From Stigonema ocellatum SAG 48.90 = DSM 106950 (GTDB taxonomy: Bacteria; Cyanobacteriota; Cyanobacteriia; Cyanobacteriales; Nostocaceae): DNA of 64,000 nt. Below, piece after piece: positions 54,561 through 63,603 of this stretch. Positions within the stretch are counted from its first letter, which is position 1; each line of letters begins with the position of its first letter. The position numbers and the translations under genes are program-made. The notes under the pieces are model-generated. The model was not told the DNA's origin and ran no database searches. It saw only the letters and a list, made by a program, of their open reading frames with translations. Location of the stretch: assembly GCA_016903675.1 (NCBI GenBank), contig JADQBA010000018.1, positions 1-64,000 of the forward strand, read 5' to 3'.

Positions 54561-55718
54561 ATGGCAAGAGCAGCTAAATCCATCAGTCGCAGAGCAAAGT
54601 CCAAGTCAGAGTCTCCCTCCTCTGTTCCCACATGGGCACATGACACTGAATTGGTGGGATTGGTGTTTGACCTTGAACCAACCAGTTCCACTTCTCTCTA
54701 CTCCCAGTACACCATTGGATTACATGCATGGTTTCTTGACCAAGTGCGGCAATTCAACCCACACCTTTCTGCCTATCTCCACGATGGGGAGTCAGAAAAG
54801 CCCTTCAACATTTCGGCGCTATCAGGTCAATTCTTACCCAATGGCAAACAACTACAACTAGAAGCCAACCAAATTTACCACTGGCACGTCAATGCTCTCT
54901 CTCAAAGAGTAGTGCAATTTCTCAGTCAATGGTTAACCCAACTCCCACAAACCCTAGAGTTAAAAGATGCTCCCCTCAGAATAAAACAGGTGAGTATCGC
55001 CAATCCACCTACCACCTACGCGCAATTATTACAATTACCAATAGACAAACACTCTAACATCAGTCTCAGCTTTATCTCACCTACCAGCTTTCGCCGCAAA
55101 GGTCATCATTTTCCCCTCCCCGTTCCAGTAAATCTCTTCCACAGCTACCTCCGCCGCTGGAATGATTTTTCGGGAATGCCAGTAGAACAACAACCTTTTG
55201 TTGATTGGATAGACGAAGGGGTCATCATCCAGCAACACCGTTTGGAGTCAGTGAAAGTCGCAGCTGGTAAGCGGGGTTCAGTCACTGCATTCACAGGGGC
55301 AATTTCCTGTGGTTTGAGTCAGACTGCTGTCGCTAACTCTGAGTTTACCCAATTATTTTATACTTTAGCACGACTTGCTCCCTACTGCGGTACGGGACAC
55401 AAAACCACCTTTGGACTTGGACAAACTCGCTTAGATTGGGTAGAACAAGAGTCAAGCGTATCTACTCAGTTTCTGACAAATATGCTAGGAGAACGTATTG
55501 ACGAATTGACAGCACTTTTCACGCGATCGCGAAAACGTACAGGGGGCGATCGCACTGACAAAATAGCCTCTACCTGGGCAACGATTTTGGGACGCAGAGA
55601 GATGGGAGAATCATTGCAGGTCATAGCCCAAGATTTAGACATGCCTTACGACACAGTCAAAACTTATGCAAAATTAGCTCGTCGGGCACTTAAGCAGGAC
55701 AATCTTGATAAACCTTAA
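54561..55718 (+). CDS. cas6: Second Cas6-type endoribonuclease with C-terminal HTH-like extension
   Basis: A 385-residue RAMP. Residues about 25-300 are Cas6-like: LVGLVFDLEPTSSTSLYSQY, ISLSFISPTSFRRKGHHFPL and the glycine-rich loop PYCGTGHKTTFGLGQTR. After about residue 310 an extension follows, ending GRREMGESLQVIAQDLDMPY and DTVKTYAKLARRALK. It resembles a helix-turn-helix of the sigma region 4/LuxR kind. It has no other cas gene beside it on this side of the array. Cyanobacteria such as Anabaena 7120 have two Cas6 enzymes with different repeat specificity; this one may serve arrays elsewhere. The HTH reading is by eye. Confidence 0.85.
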   Translation: MARAAKSISRRAKSKSESPSSVPTWAHDTELVGLVFDLEPTSSTSLYSQYTIGLHAWFLDQVRQFNPHLSAYLHDGESEKPFNISALSGQFLPNGKQLQLEANQIYHWHVNALSQRVVQFLSQWLTQLPQTLELKDAPLRIKQVSIANPPTTYAQLLQLPIDKHSNISLSFISPTSFRRKGHHFPLPVPVNLFHSYLRRWNDFSGMPVEQQPFVDWIDEGVIIQQHRLESVKVAAGKRGSVTAFTGAISCGLSQTAVANSEFTQLFYTLARLAPYCGTGHKTTFGLGQTRLDWVEQESSVSTQFLTNMLGERIDELTALFTRSRKRTGGDRTDKIASTWATILGRREMGESLQVIAQDLDMPYDTVKTYAKLARRALKQDNLDKP

Positions 55719-56333
55719 TCACGCCTTCAAAACCTGTTCAGCAGTTAATGCTAGTTCCGGAAAAGTCCTTGACACAATGCGATCGCCACCTTGGTAAGCT
55801 GTACACTGGTAAACTCCACCTTCATCAAGTAAGTAAACAAAGACCTTTGGAACTTTAGGATTCCCCAAATAACTACGACTACCTAACGCTAGATAATCCA
55901 CAATCCAGTATTCAGAAATACCCAACCGTTGATACTCATCAAGCTTGTCAACATAGTCATCCTCCCAATTCGTAGAGACAACTTCCACAACTAGTTGCAG
56001 CGGTTCCAGCAGCGCCGAATAAGCAGCGCGGTTTGCTTCCCAGATTGTCCTGTCTACCACACTTACATCTGGCAGGCGACCTTGTTCTCTACCCTCTGAG
56101 GTCAGGGTCATAATCATAATTCTGTCTGAAACCCTATAATTCAGTTGGAGACGCTTCACTTCATCTCTGAGAACATCTGCAACAAAATCTGCCACATCCT
56201 CGTGTTGTCTCGTAGCTAATATCTTCACAATCTCTCCATTTACAAGTTCATAACGACCATCTTCATCAGGTAACTGTTCAATAAACTGCTCAAAAGTAAG
56301 TTTTTGGTTTGTTGTGAATATACTTGTCGTCAT
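55719..56333 (-). CDS. Uma2-family (DUF820) endonuclease-like protein
   Basis: A 204-residue protein of the Uma2/DUF820 family, which is much expanded in cyanobacteria and has a PD-(D/E)XK nuclease fold. Visible core: EDGRYELVNGEIVKI, GRLPDVSVVDR (Asp), LQLVVEVVS (Glu) and DYVDKLDEYQRLGISEYWIV (Lys). Role in the cell is unknown; some members are linked to mobile DNA or toxin-like modules. It is convergent with, and directly abuts, the second cas6 gene (stop codons adjacent). Confidence 0.87.
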   Translation of the reverse strand: MTTSIFTTNQKLTFEQFIEQLPDEDGRYELVNGEIVKILATRQHEDVADFVADVLRDEVKRLQLNYRVSDRIMIMTLTSEGREQGRLPDVSVVDRTIWEANRAAYSALLEPLQLVVEVVSTNWEDDYVDKLDEYQRLGISEYWIVDYLALGSRSYLGNPKVPKVFVYLLDEGGVYQCTAYQGGDRIVSRTFPELALTAEQVLKA

Positions 56334-56463
56334 AGGTCATTCCTCATCAACAGATTGAGTAGTCGATGTAGCGGATGAAATATCTGTCTTTCTTATACAT
56401 AAACATAAAATGCTGGTTTTTGAATAGGGTGGCGATACGCCCACCTACAATAGTAGTTCATGG

Positions 56464-56528
56464 GTTTGTAGTTGCGCTTTAGCGCAAAAAAACCGCGATT
56501 TAACCGGCGCTAAAGCGCTACTACGAAC
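56464..56528. repeat. GTTTGTAGTTGCGCTTTAGCGC dispersed repeat
   Basis: A near-identical, slightly shorter copy of 9783-9876, lying in the 339-bp gap between the Uma2 and FAD oxidoreductase genes. It is palindromic and non-coding. Confidence 0.8.
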
Positions 56529-56672
56529 TAAGAAATTACTAGCCGAACAATTTTCAGGGTGAACCCGTCTAAAAGTGCTGATAGAGTAGAGCACTTGTGG
56601 CTATCCGCCAGATTATGGCTGATCTATCACTTAGGGTACTACCCGGATTTCATCACCCCATACCTCTACAGC

Positions 56673-58712
56673 ATGAAGCGTAAACATGTAGCGGCTTGTC
56701 ATCAGACATCGCTAATTAGTCTGTTTCTCATCTCAATTCTCACGCCTTTCTCTGCCATTGCTACACCGCCAAGAACTGCGGACAAAACAGTAAATTGTGA
56801 CATCCTCGTGGTGGGTGGTGGACTTTCTGGTGTCGCCACCGCTTACGAGGGTTTACTTGCAGGACGAACGGTTTGCCTTACGGAAATTACTGATTGGTTG
56901 GGAGGACAAATTTCTTCTCAGGGGACATCTGCACTAGATGAACGACCAACTCAGCGATCGCGTTTATTTTACTCTCGTGGTTACTTAGAATTGCGCCAGC
57001 GTCTTGGGCGCAAGTATGGCAAACTCAACCCCGGTAAATGTTGGGTAAGCGAGTCCTGCTTTATGCCTCGCGATGGTCATGAAATCTTGAAGAATATGCT
57101 CAAAGATGCTGCATCTCGGGGTAAGGGTAAGTTTGAATGGTTCCCAAACACAGTCATTAAGGAATTGGAAAAAAGTGCCGATGGCAAACTGATTAATAGT
57201 GCGATCGCTATCCAACATCAACCAGCCAAAGGCGCAGCACCCATCAACACTCGAACCTTATCTCAAACAATCGAAGACACCTACGGCTACCAAAACTCTC
57301 CTCAGTTTACCAAAACCATCATAAGTTTTACTCCCAAGCCAGATCAAGGCAAAACTGGAGGCAATGCTCCTAAGTGGTATGTTATAGACGCTAGTGAAAC
57401 AGGGGAAATAATTGCTCTTGCTGATGTCCCCTACCGTCTTGGTATTGATGGGATTTCCTACTTAGAGCCTTCTGCTTCGGGTCCCAACAACGACCCCTAT
57501 TGTCCTCAAGGCTTTACCTACACCTTTGCCATGGAGGCAACCAAGGAGCCGCAAAATTATCCTGAGCCTCCATTTTACCCTCAGTATGCACCTTATTATA
57601 GCTATGAATTGAAGAGACTGGCAAGCTTCCCCTTGATTTTCACCTACCGTCGCATCAAGAGTTCCCAGCCAGGGAAACAAATGGAATTTGGCGGTCTCAA
57701 ATTTACTGCTCCCATGTCAGGGGACATTTCCATGCAAAACTGGACTTGGGGTAACGACTACCGCCCAGGAACATCCGCCGATAACCTGCTTTATACTCGC
57801 CAACAACTCGAAACCACTGGGCAGTTGAATCCGGGAAACTGGATGGGGGGACTGCGGATAGAAACTCTACACAAAGCCGAAGAAAATGCCTTGGGCTTCT
57901 TTTACTGGCTTTTTGCTGGGACTACAGATTCCCAACTAGGTAATGATGTGAAACAGCCGCAACCAAATATCCGCCTTTTATCTGGGCTAGATTCCCCCAT
58001 GGGGACAGTGCATGGCTTGTCGAAATATCCCTACATCCGGGAATCACGACGCATCATTGGACGCCCCAGTTGGGGAGCAACAGAAGGCTTTGGTATCTGG
58101 GAAATTGATATTTCGCGTCGCAATTACAATGATGAGTATTACCGCAACACACTCTCCCCAGATGAGTATCGCCGCTTGAAAGCAGCATTGGCAGGTTTGG
58201 AAGCAGCATCGGTACTCTCAGGTCAAAAGCCTCCAGAAAAGGCCGCACGACGTACTCGTTCTACCATCTTCCCTGATGCTGTAGGCATTGGTCACTACGC
58301 TATAGACTTCCATCCCTGCTTGACCTACAGCCCTCCGGAAACCCCTGGTAATATGGAACGTGCTGGTGAAAGACGTGGCGGTGGGCAAGCATATCCCTTT
58401 CAAATTGCCCTCAGAGCAATGATTCCCCAGCAAATCGACAATTTGCTAGTAGGTGGGAAAAGTATTGCTACTAGTCACATTGCCGCTGCTGCTTATAGAG
58501 TACACTCCTTTGAATGGTCTGCTGGCGCAGCAGCAGGAACCACCGCAGCTTTTGCCCTGAAAAATGGGGTGGCACCTTACCAATTGGTAGATGACTTGCC
58601 CAATCCAGAACCGCAACTGGAAGCCCTCAAACGACTCTTAGAGAAGAATGGTAACCCCACCGCCTTCCCCGACACCTCAATTTTTAACGAAAACTGGGAA
58701 GGTTGGAAATAA
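56673..58712 (+). CDS. Exported FAD-dependent oxidoreductase
   Basis: A 679-residue flavoprotein from ATG 56673; a GTG at 56559 is in frame but adds a non-signal leader. The N-terminus (QTSLISLFLISILTPFSAIA) is a signal peptide or anchor. FAD is bound by ILVVGGGLSGVATAYEGLLA, and the C-terminal FAD closure is GGKSIATSHIAAAAYRVHSF. WLGGQISSQGTSALDE is typical of the FAD-dependent oxidoreductase family PF12831. Substrate unknown; the periplasmic location is inferred from the leader. An 8-bp GC hairpin follows as terminator. Confidence 0.85.
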   Translation: MKRKHVAACHQTSLISLFLISILTPFSAIATPPRTADKTVNCDILVVGGGLSGVATAYEGLLAGRTVCLTEITDWLGGQISSQGTSALDERPTQRSRLFYSRGYLELRQRLGRKYGKLNPGKCWVSESCFMPRDGHEILKNMLKDAASRGKGKFEWFPNTVIKELEKSADGKLINSAIAIQHQPAKGAAPINTRTLSQTIEDTYGYQNSPQFTKTIISFTPKPDQGKTGGNAPKWYVIDASETGEIIALADVPYRLGIDGISYLEPSASGPNNDPYCPQGFTYTFAMEATKEPQNYPEPPFYPQYAPYYSYELKRLASFPLIFTYRRIKSSQPGKQMEFGGLKFTAPMSGDISMQNWTWGNDYRPGTSADNLLYTRQQLETTGQLNPGNWMGGLRIETLHKAEENALGFFYWLFAGTTDSQLGNDVKQPQPNIRLLSGLDSPMGTVHGLSKYPYIRESRRIIGRPSWGATEGFGIWEIDISRRNYNDEYYRNTLSPDEYRRLKAALAGLEAASVLSGQKPPEKAARRTRSTIFPDAVGIGHYAIDFHPCLTYSPPETPGNMERAGERRGGGQAYPFQIALRAMIPQQIDNLLVGGKSIATSHIAAAAYRVHSFEWSAGAAAGTTAAFALKNGVAPYQLVDDLPNPEPQLEALKRLLEKNGNPTAFPDTSIFNENWEGWK

Positions 58713-58750
58713 TTCGTGTTGGTTGTTGGTTATTAGCGTAGCTTATAGTA

Positions 58751-58770
58751 GGGGCGGGTTTACCCGCCCC
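58751..58770 (+). terminator. GC-rich hairpin after the FAD oxidoreductase gene
   Basis: Perfect stem GGGGCGGG / CCCGCCCC with loop TTTA, 39 bp after the stop codon. There is no T-run. The same hairpin type (gggcgggtttacccgcccc) is a common cyanobacterial dispersed repeat, so terminator function is likely but not certain. Confidence 0.55.
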
Positions 58771-58888
58771 AGATGATGTTGTCAATTTAATTTAAAACTC
58801 TTGTTAGGTGAGATTTTTTTAAGATAAGACCGTTCCTCATGGTACTATTACACTGTTTTGTGCTTCTTAACTACTTGGAGTGGTTTTC

Positions 58889-59344
58889 ATGCTTTCAAAA
58901 CTAAATTCTCGCTTCTTGGCAACCTCGGTTTCTGTAGCAGCTTTAACAATTGGTATGGCATTTAGCCAGCAAGTTACTCAAAAAGCTGCTGCACAAACAG
59001 CAACTGATGATGCTGCACAAACAGCAACTGATGCTGATGCACAAACAGCACCTGATGCTGCTGCACAAACTGATGCTGCTGTTCAAGCCTTCCGCAATGG
59101 AGAAACTGACTTTGTCATAATTAACACTTCCGTAGACCTTCAGGATGGAGAAGTTCAAATACCCATAGCAAATTCGGTTAATGTACTGGCGAGAAGCCAG
59201 TACGACTCTGTTGACAAGTCAAATGCTATCAAATCCTTGTTGACTCAAATTTTGAACAACGACGACCAAATTCGCAGTTTGGGATATGAACCCCTAGCTG
59301 ATAAGAGTGGATCTTTGTTCATCATCAATTCTATCCAACCATAA
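58889..59344 (+). CDS. Small exported protein with Ala-Gln-Thr repeats
   Basis: A 151-residue protein of unknown function. ATG at 58889 has GGAG 8 nt upstream. A signal peptide (LATSVSVAALTIGMAF) is followed by a low-complexity segment of near-repeats (AAQTATDDAAQTATDADAQT, APDAAAQTDAA), then a domain of about 80 residues (FVIINTSVDLQDGEVQIPIA, SLLTQILNNDDQIRSLGYEP). The low-complexity part is encoded by about 15-24-bp direct repeats, so its length may vary between strains. A strong terminator ends the transcript. Confidence 0.7.
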   Translation: MLSKLNSRFLATSVSVAALTIGMAFSQQVTQKAAAQTATDDAAQTATDADAQTAPDAAAQTDAAVQAFRNGETDFVIINTSVDLQDGEVQIPIANSVNVLARSQYDSVDKSNAIKSLLTQILNNDDQIRSLGYEPLADKSGSLFIINSIQP

Positions 59345-59374
59345 GCTCTTATCGTTAAAGCAGGATAAGTAAAC

Positions 59375-59412
59375 AAAAAGGACTTACGTAATGACTTACG
59401 TGAGTCCTTTTT
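59375..59412 (+). terminator. Rho-independent terminator
   Basis: A 17-bp stem (AAAAAGGACTTACGTAA / TTACGTGAGTCCTTTTT, one mismatch) with a 4-nt loop and a T5 tail, 31 bp after the stop of the small exported protein. It is the best terminator in the window. It also carries the GGACTTACG end motif of the local MITEs. Confidence 0.8.
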
Positions 59413-59533
59413 CTTCTAACTATAGACTAAACTATAGCAATCCTCCGCAGATTTCCGAACATGAGGGACTTGGGAGACTTGGAGGACTTGGGAGACTAGG
59501 GAGAGGTGTTCGGCTCTCCTGCACGGACTGCTA

Positions 59534-59641
59534 TATAGCAATCCTAAATGATTTGTAAATATCAAGTTTTGACTGCTGACAGTTGACGGTTAACTGTCAA
59601 CAGCCCAAAGGATTTGTTTTAGCTAAGATAGGATTGCTATA
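59534..59641. mobile_element. MITE-like element with TATAGCAATCCT ends
   Basis: Inverted ends TATAGCAATCCTA / TAGGATTGCTATA around a stem (CTGACAGTTGAC / GTTAACTGTCAACAG). Single ends of the family occur at about 7353 and, diverged, at 26108 and 27487. It lies just upstream of clpS. Confidence 0.65.
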
Positions 59642-59682
59642 TTTGTAGTGTTGTTTTGTGAAACTCTATTGGTTAAGTATTT

Positions 59683-60009
59683 ATGGTTACCAGGCTTTCA
59701 GCAGCTGTTTACGGAATGGCAACGGCACCAACTGTAGCTCCTGAACAGTCTAAACAAGTCACCACCAAGCCCTATCCGAATTATAAAGTGATTGTGTTGA
59801 ATGACGATTTTAATACTTTTCAGCATGTTGCTGAGTGTTTAATGAAGTACATTCCGGGGATGACGAGCGATCGCGCTTGGGATCTCACCAATCAGGTACA
59901 CTATGAAGGTCAAGCAATTGTCTGGATCGGTCCCCAAGAACCAGCAGAGCTTTACCACCAGCAGCTACGTCGAGCGGGTTTGACCATGGCTCCTTTAGAG
60001 GCTGCTTAA
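59683..60009 (+). CDS. clpS: ATP-dependent Clp protease adaptor ClpS
   Basis: A 108-residue ClpS, the adaptor that feeds N-degron substrates to ClpAP/ClpCP. After a 25-residue leader the core is YKVIVLNDDFNTFQHVAECL, MTSDRAWDLTNQVHYEGQAI and AELYHQQLRRAGLTMAPLEA. The leader includes a second possible start (MATAPTVAPEQ). Cyanobacteria have ClpS1 and ClpS2; this copy is not assigned. It is followed after 5 bp by the DUF2103 gene, so they form an operon. Confidence 0.93.
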   Translation: MVTRLSAAVYGMATAPTVAPEQSKQVTTKPYPNYKVIVLNDDFNTFQHVAECLMKYIPGMTSDRAWDLTNQVHYEGQAIVWIGPQEPAELYHQQLRRAGLTMAPLEAA

Positions 60010-60014
60010 CCAAA

Positions 60015-60308
60015 ATGGGCAAAAATACCGATGGCAGACTTGTTTGGAACCATTCAACCCACATTCGTAGCCTCATCCCAGTTTTAGGTCGTTTGATTTA
60101 CCTCGATGGCATTCAAACCGTTACACCAGGAGAACTTGGGCGAGTGAAAGGTCACAGCCCAGCGTTACAATTGCGCGTGTCTGTACCCATTCGCGGGGGC
60201 TTTAAGGTAATTGCACGGGAAGGAAAAACGGTGCAAGAGGTGTTTATTCTGACCCAGTTAGACCAAGAGCAACTCGAAGCAGCCATCGCGATCGCTATGA
60301 AAAAATGA
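60015..60308 (+). CDS. DUF2103-domain protein
   Basis: A 97-residue soluble protein of the DUF2103 family (cyanobacteria and archaea). Core: GRLVWNHSTHIRSLIPVLGR, TVTPGELGRVKGHSPALQLR and RGGFKVIAREGKTVQEVFIL. The histidines suggest metal or nucleic-acid contact, but no function is established to my knowledge. Translationally close to clpS (5 bp), which suggests shared expression. Confidence 0.82.
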   Translation: MGKNTDGRLVWNHSTHIRSLIPVLGRLIYLDGIQTVTPGELGRVKGHSPALQLRVSVPIRGGFKVIAREGKTVQEVFILTQLDQEQLEAAIAIAMKK

Positions 60309-60367
60309 GTTATGAGTTACGAGTTTTCGCTCCTAACTCTCAACTCCTAACTCCTAACTCCTTTCAC

Positions 60368-60688
60368 CTATTCTTCAACACGGTGTACTGCCATTTTGTG
60401 TAGTGGTAGACTGACAATACAAGAAAATGTTAAGAAATATGACAAAGTTGTCGTTATCTTCAAAGCCATCATAATAACTTCCCAATCGGGCAGCACTATT
60501 TTCTGAATGGCAAAGGCAACACAGTAAACTAACCAGTACGAAAAGCTCATTCTCAACAGAATTCGGTCTGTTTCTTCCGCTTCATCCTTTTGTTGTTTGC
60601 AGTCCCACAGTAATAATAGACCCGCAATACAAGCCACAAAAGAAACAGAAACTGCAAGTTGGTGACAAATTAAACTTACGGAATGCAT
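60368..60688 (-). CDS. Hypothetical membrane protein
   Basis: A 106-residue protein with three predicted membrane helices (LAVSVSFVACIAGLLLLWDC, FSYWLVYCVAFAIQKIVLP and TTTLSYFLTFSCIVSLPLHK). A charged cytosolic loop (KQQKDEAEETDRILLR) lies between helices 1 and 2. No family recognised. It is convergent with the clpS operon. Confidence 0.65.
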   Translation of the reverse strand: MHSVSLICHQLAVSVSFVACIAGLLLLWDCKQQKDEAEETDRILLRMSFSYWLVYCVAFAIQKIVLPDWEVIMMALKITTTLSYFLTFSCIVSLPLHKMAVHRVEE

Positions 60689-60989
60689 TTGTGTTTATCC
60701 CAAAGTTTCCTCATTGAGAATCAGTCTAAAGTAATAAACGTTTGGGATATACAAAACAGTAACAAACTGAAATAGAATCCTGAAAAATCTATTAAGAAGT
60801 GTTAAGTTAAGTAGCTGGACTTTCAAGAAACACGAATTGGAGGAGGGGGGGAAGGGGGGAGTGTCCGAGGGGGGGAAGAAGTGTTTCTTTCATTCGTAGC
60901 GGGTGGTGCGCCGTCGGTGGGGTGATCTTAAGAAACACGGGAGTGGGGAGTAGGGAATAGGGAGTGGGGGAAGAGGGGAAACTACACCC
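60689..60989. other. Gap with G-rich repeats and AAGAAACACG motifs
   Basis: No gene. Contains GGAGGGGGGGAAGGGGG-type runs (60840-60875), GGGAGTA/GGGAATA heptamers (60940-60970) and the motif AAGAAACACG (60825-60834 and 60931-60940), with its reverse complement GTGTTTCTT at about 61000. The promoter of the 60368-60688 gene should be at 60689-60780. Confidence 0.55.
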
Positions 60990-61766
60990 CTACACCCCTG
61001 TGTTTCTTGAAGGCCATAAACGAATCACAAGCCAAGTCAACGCGCCTGCTATCACCGCTGCACTGATACTGTATACCAGTGGGATGAAGATATTTGAACT
61101 AGGGGGAAAGTTCTTTAGGTCATCCTTTAAACTTATAACGAGAGAACCTGTAGCCAATCCTACACCGACAATGGCCACACCCTGTTGGAAGGTGCGATCG
61201 CGTTCAGCCTGGTCAACTTCAACGCGGCTACGAAGGGTATTGATTGAAATATCTAACCACTTAGAACTCATCTCCATATGCTCATAGTCTTTTGTTATTT
61301 GTAGCAAATATTTATCTGTCACTAAGTTACTAAATTCCTCTAAAAAATTCAGTTCGCTTTCTCCCTCTGCTTGTTTTAAAATTCTCTCCAAGCGTTTTTT
61401 ATAATTACTTAAATTTATCTCTATGGTGCGACATTGAAAATTGAGATAGCTTAAGTTAATTGAATAGGGAGTTAGCGTATTCTGTACCTGACACAAGGAT
61501 TGCCGGAGTAGTTTTAACTCGAGAAGGGAATTATCTTTTTGGATAAGTTCAATAGCCTGTCGAATGCTAACTAAATAATTTTTAATATATTGTTTAATCA
61601 ACCGACCTTGACCATATGCCCAGAGGATTTTGTGGCGATAGCAAAATAAGCGCATCCAATTAGGATAGAACCTCGCAGCTTTTTCGGTAGCGGCTTCATC
61701 TGGATAAAGAACAATAATAATGTGCTGGTTTTCTTGGATACTTTGAATGTTAGTAGGGTCTGCCAC
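60990..61766 (-). CDS. Hypothetical protein with two C-terminal membrane helices
   Basis: A 258-residue protein. A coiled-coil-rich middle (VSIRQAIELIQKDNSLLELK, LERILKQAEGESELNFLEEF) leads to EVDQAERDRTFQQG and two membrane helices (VAIVGVGLATGSLVIS and LVYSISAAVIAGALTWLVIR). It resembles the C-terminal part of a larger cyanobacterial family with the same layout. The N-terminus (IQENQHIIIVLYPDEAATEK, FYPNWMRLFCYRHKILWAYG) seems to start within that family's middle, so the gene may be 5'-truncated. That comparison is from memory. It is divergent to the degraded STAND gene, 44 bp away. Confidence 0.65.
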   Translation of the reverse strand: MADPTNIQSIQENQHIIIVLYPDEAATEKAARFYPNWMRLFCYRHKILWAYGQGRLIKQYIKNYLVSIRQAIELIQKDNSLLELKLLRQSLCQVQNTLTPYSINLSYLNFQCRTIEINLSNYKKRLERILKQAEGESELNFLEEFSNLVTDKYLLQITKDYEHMEMSSKWLDISINTLRSRVEVDQAERDRTFQQGVAIVGVGLATGSLVISLKDDLKNFPPSSNIFIPLVYSISAAVIAGALTWLVIRLWPSRNTGV

Positions 61767-61810
61767 TCCCTCTTCAATTGTTAAATGATATCGTGAGAGT
61801 TCAAAGATAG

Positions 61811-63343
61811 ATGCCCCCAGAATCTGCCCTTGTCCTTCCAGGTTTTGTTCCCAATTTGAACCAGGAATTAACGACTCGGGTGATACTAGTGGTGGATCAG
61901 TTTGAGGAAGCTTTTACTCTATGTGAGAACACCAAAGAAAGACAGCTTTTTTTTGAGTGTCTGCTGGGTGCTATAGAGCAACTAGACAATAAACTCTGCC
62001 TGGTGCTAACAATGCGGGCAGATTTCTTGGGTAAGTGTGCAGAACACGAGTATTCCGGATTAGCCAGCAAAATTCAGTCCAATTTGGTGATGGTGAAGCC
62101 GATGAATCGGCATGAGTTGGAGCAAGCCATCATTGAACCTGCGAACCAAGTAGGCTTGGAAGTGGAGCGGGAACTGGTGGAACAGATGCTTGCTGATGTG
62201 GAAGGTCCAGGCAGTTTGCCGTTGTTGCAGTACACCTTGACACAACTGTGGCAACAGCGCGAGATAGATCGTTTAACACTGAAAAGATATACCCAATTGG
62301 GTGGAGTAAAGGAAACGCTGCAAAAGCGAGCAGACGAAATTTATCATACCCTGTCTAGGGAAGAACAAAAAATCGCTCAGCGGATTTTTCGGGAGTTGAC
62401 GCAGTTGGGTGAGGGAACGGAGGATACACGTAGACAAGTTCTCAAATCGGATTTAGTCACCTCCCCTCAATCGGCAGCACTCTTAGAGAAGGTATTGCAA
62501 AAGTTGGTAGATGCCAGATTAGTCGTGACTTCACAACTGCGACAACGGGGAGAAAGTGACCTGACAGTAACAGTGGTGGATGTAGCTCACGAAGCACTCA
62601 TTCGTCATTGGTCACGACTACGCAGGTGGGTGAATGAAAACCGTGAGGTTGATAGAATTGCACGCAGGATTAAGGCGGCTGCTGAAGAGTGGCAAAGTAA
62701 AAAAAAGTCTGAAGATTACCTGCTATCTGGTGCAAGATTGGCTGAGGCTGAAAATTTCCTCCAGAATTATGCTGATCAGGACTTGCTGTCGAGTTTAGAC
62801 CAGGAATTTGTCCGAGAAAGCCAAGCAGTTCGCGATCGCGTTCTCAAAGAAAAAGAAGCACAGATTGCTGCTTTGGAACAGGCACTCAAGGAAGCTCAAT
62901 TGCTCAAGAAACAAACTGACCTACTCAATCAAGCCTTTAGAGTACGGGATTTACTCCAAATCATGCCTGTCGATGCTTTAGTTCTAGCAATCAAGTCAAC
63001 TGGTCTAAATCTAGCGCAATTGCCTGGGAATCTTCTTGATGCTGTTAAGGATAGCGGAGTCCAAGCCACAAAATTAGCCCGAGAACAAAATGTTTTCAGA
63101 GGTCATCAGGATGAAGTAACATGCGTCGCTGTTAACCCAAACGGCGATTTGATCGCCAGTAGTAGTAAGGACGGTACAGTCCGGTTATGGGACACTCACA
63201 GCCACGCCAGCGGAAATTGGGAAGATTATCTCCAAGTGGCGTGTAATAGGTTGCGTCACCATCCCATCCTCAAAAATCCTGAAACAGAGATGGCAAAGCA
63301 AGCGTGCGCAATCTGTCAAAAGTATGTCTGGAAGCAAGCTTAG
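61811..63343 (+). pseudogene. Degraded STAND NTPase-WD40 gene
   Basis: A 510-residue frame that looks like the middle of an nSTAND1-WD40 protein. The Walker B region is present (RVILVVDQFEEAF, residues 23-35), with LTMRADFLGKCAEHEY, GGVKETLQKRADEIYHTLSR and VDVAHEALIRHWSRLRRWVN, then a coiled coil. The Walker A P-loop and any N-terminal effector domain are missing. A single WD40 unit (FRGHQDEVTCVAVNPNGDLI, SKDGTVRLWD) is followed directly by the usual C-terminus (NWEDYLQVACNRLRHHPILK). Full-length relatives have ten or more WD repeats. It may be a pseudogene or a minimal derivative. Confidence 0.75.
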
Positions 63344-63411
63344 TCACAAAGATTACCAGACTTCTAGGGTATACAACCTACAACATCAAATAACCCCTAA
63401 CTCCTAACTCT

Positions 63412-63573
63412 ACCCCTGTTAAGGTGGGTAAAAAATTTGGAAAATCAGGTCCAATTTTCGACATTTGACCTTCGTGTTCTTTGCGTCTTCGCGGTTTAAA
63501 AATATTTTTGAACCGCGAAGGCACGAAGAACACGAAGAAAAACTTAACTTTTACGCTTCACCTTAACAGGGGT
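63412..63573. mobile_element. 162-bp MITE with ACCCCTGTTAAGGTG ends
   Basis: Perfect 15-bp inverted ends (63412-63426 and 63559-63573). Inside is a long hairpin centred on CGGTTTAAAAATATTTTTGA ACCG-type sequence, flanked by CTTCGTGTTCTTTGCGTCTT-like arms. A decayed relative is at 35685-35880. The remaining parts of 63344-63613 are CTAACTC and CCCCACT heptamers. Confidence 0.8.
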
Positions 63574-63603
63574 ACTCCTAACTCCTAACTCCCCACTCCC
63601 TAC

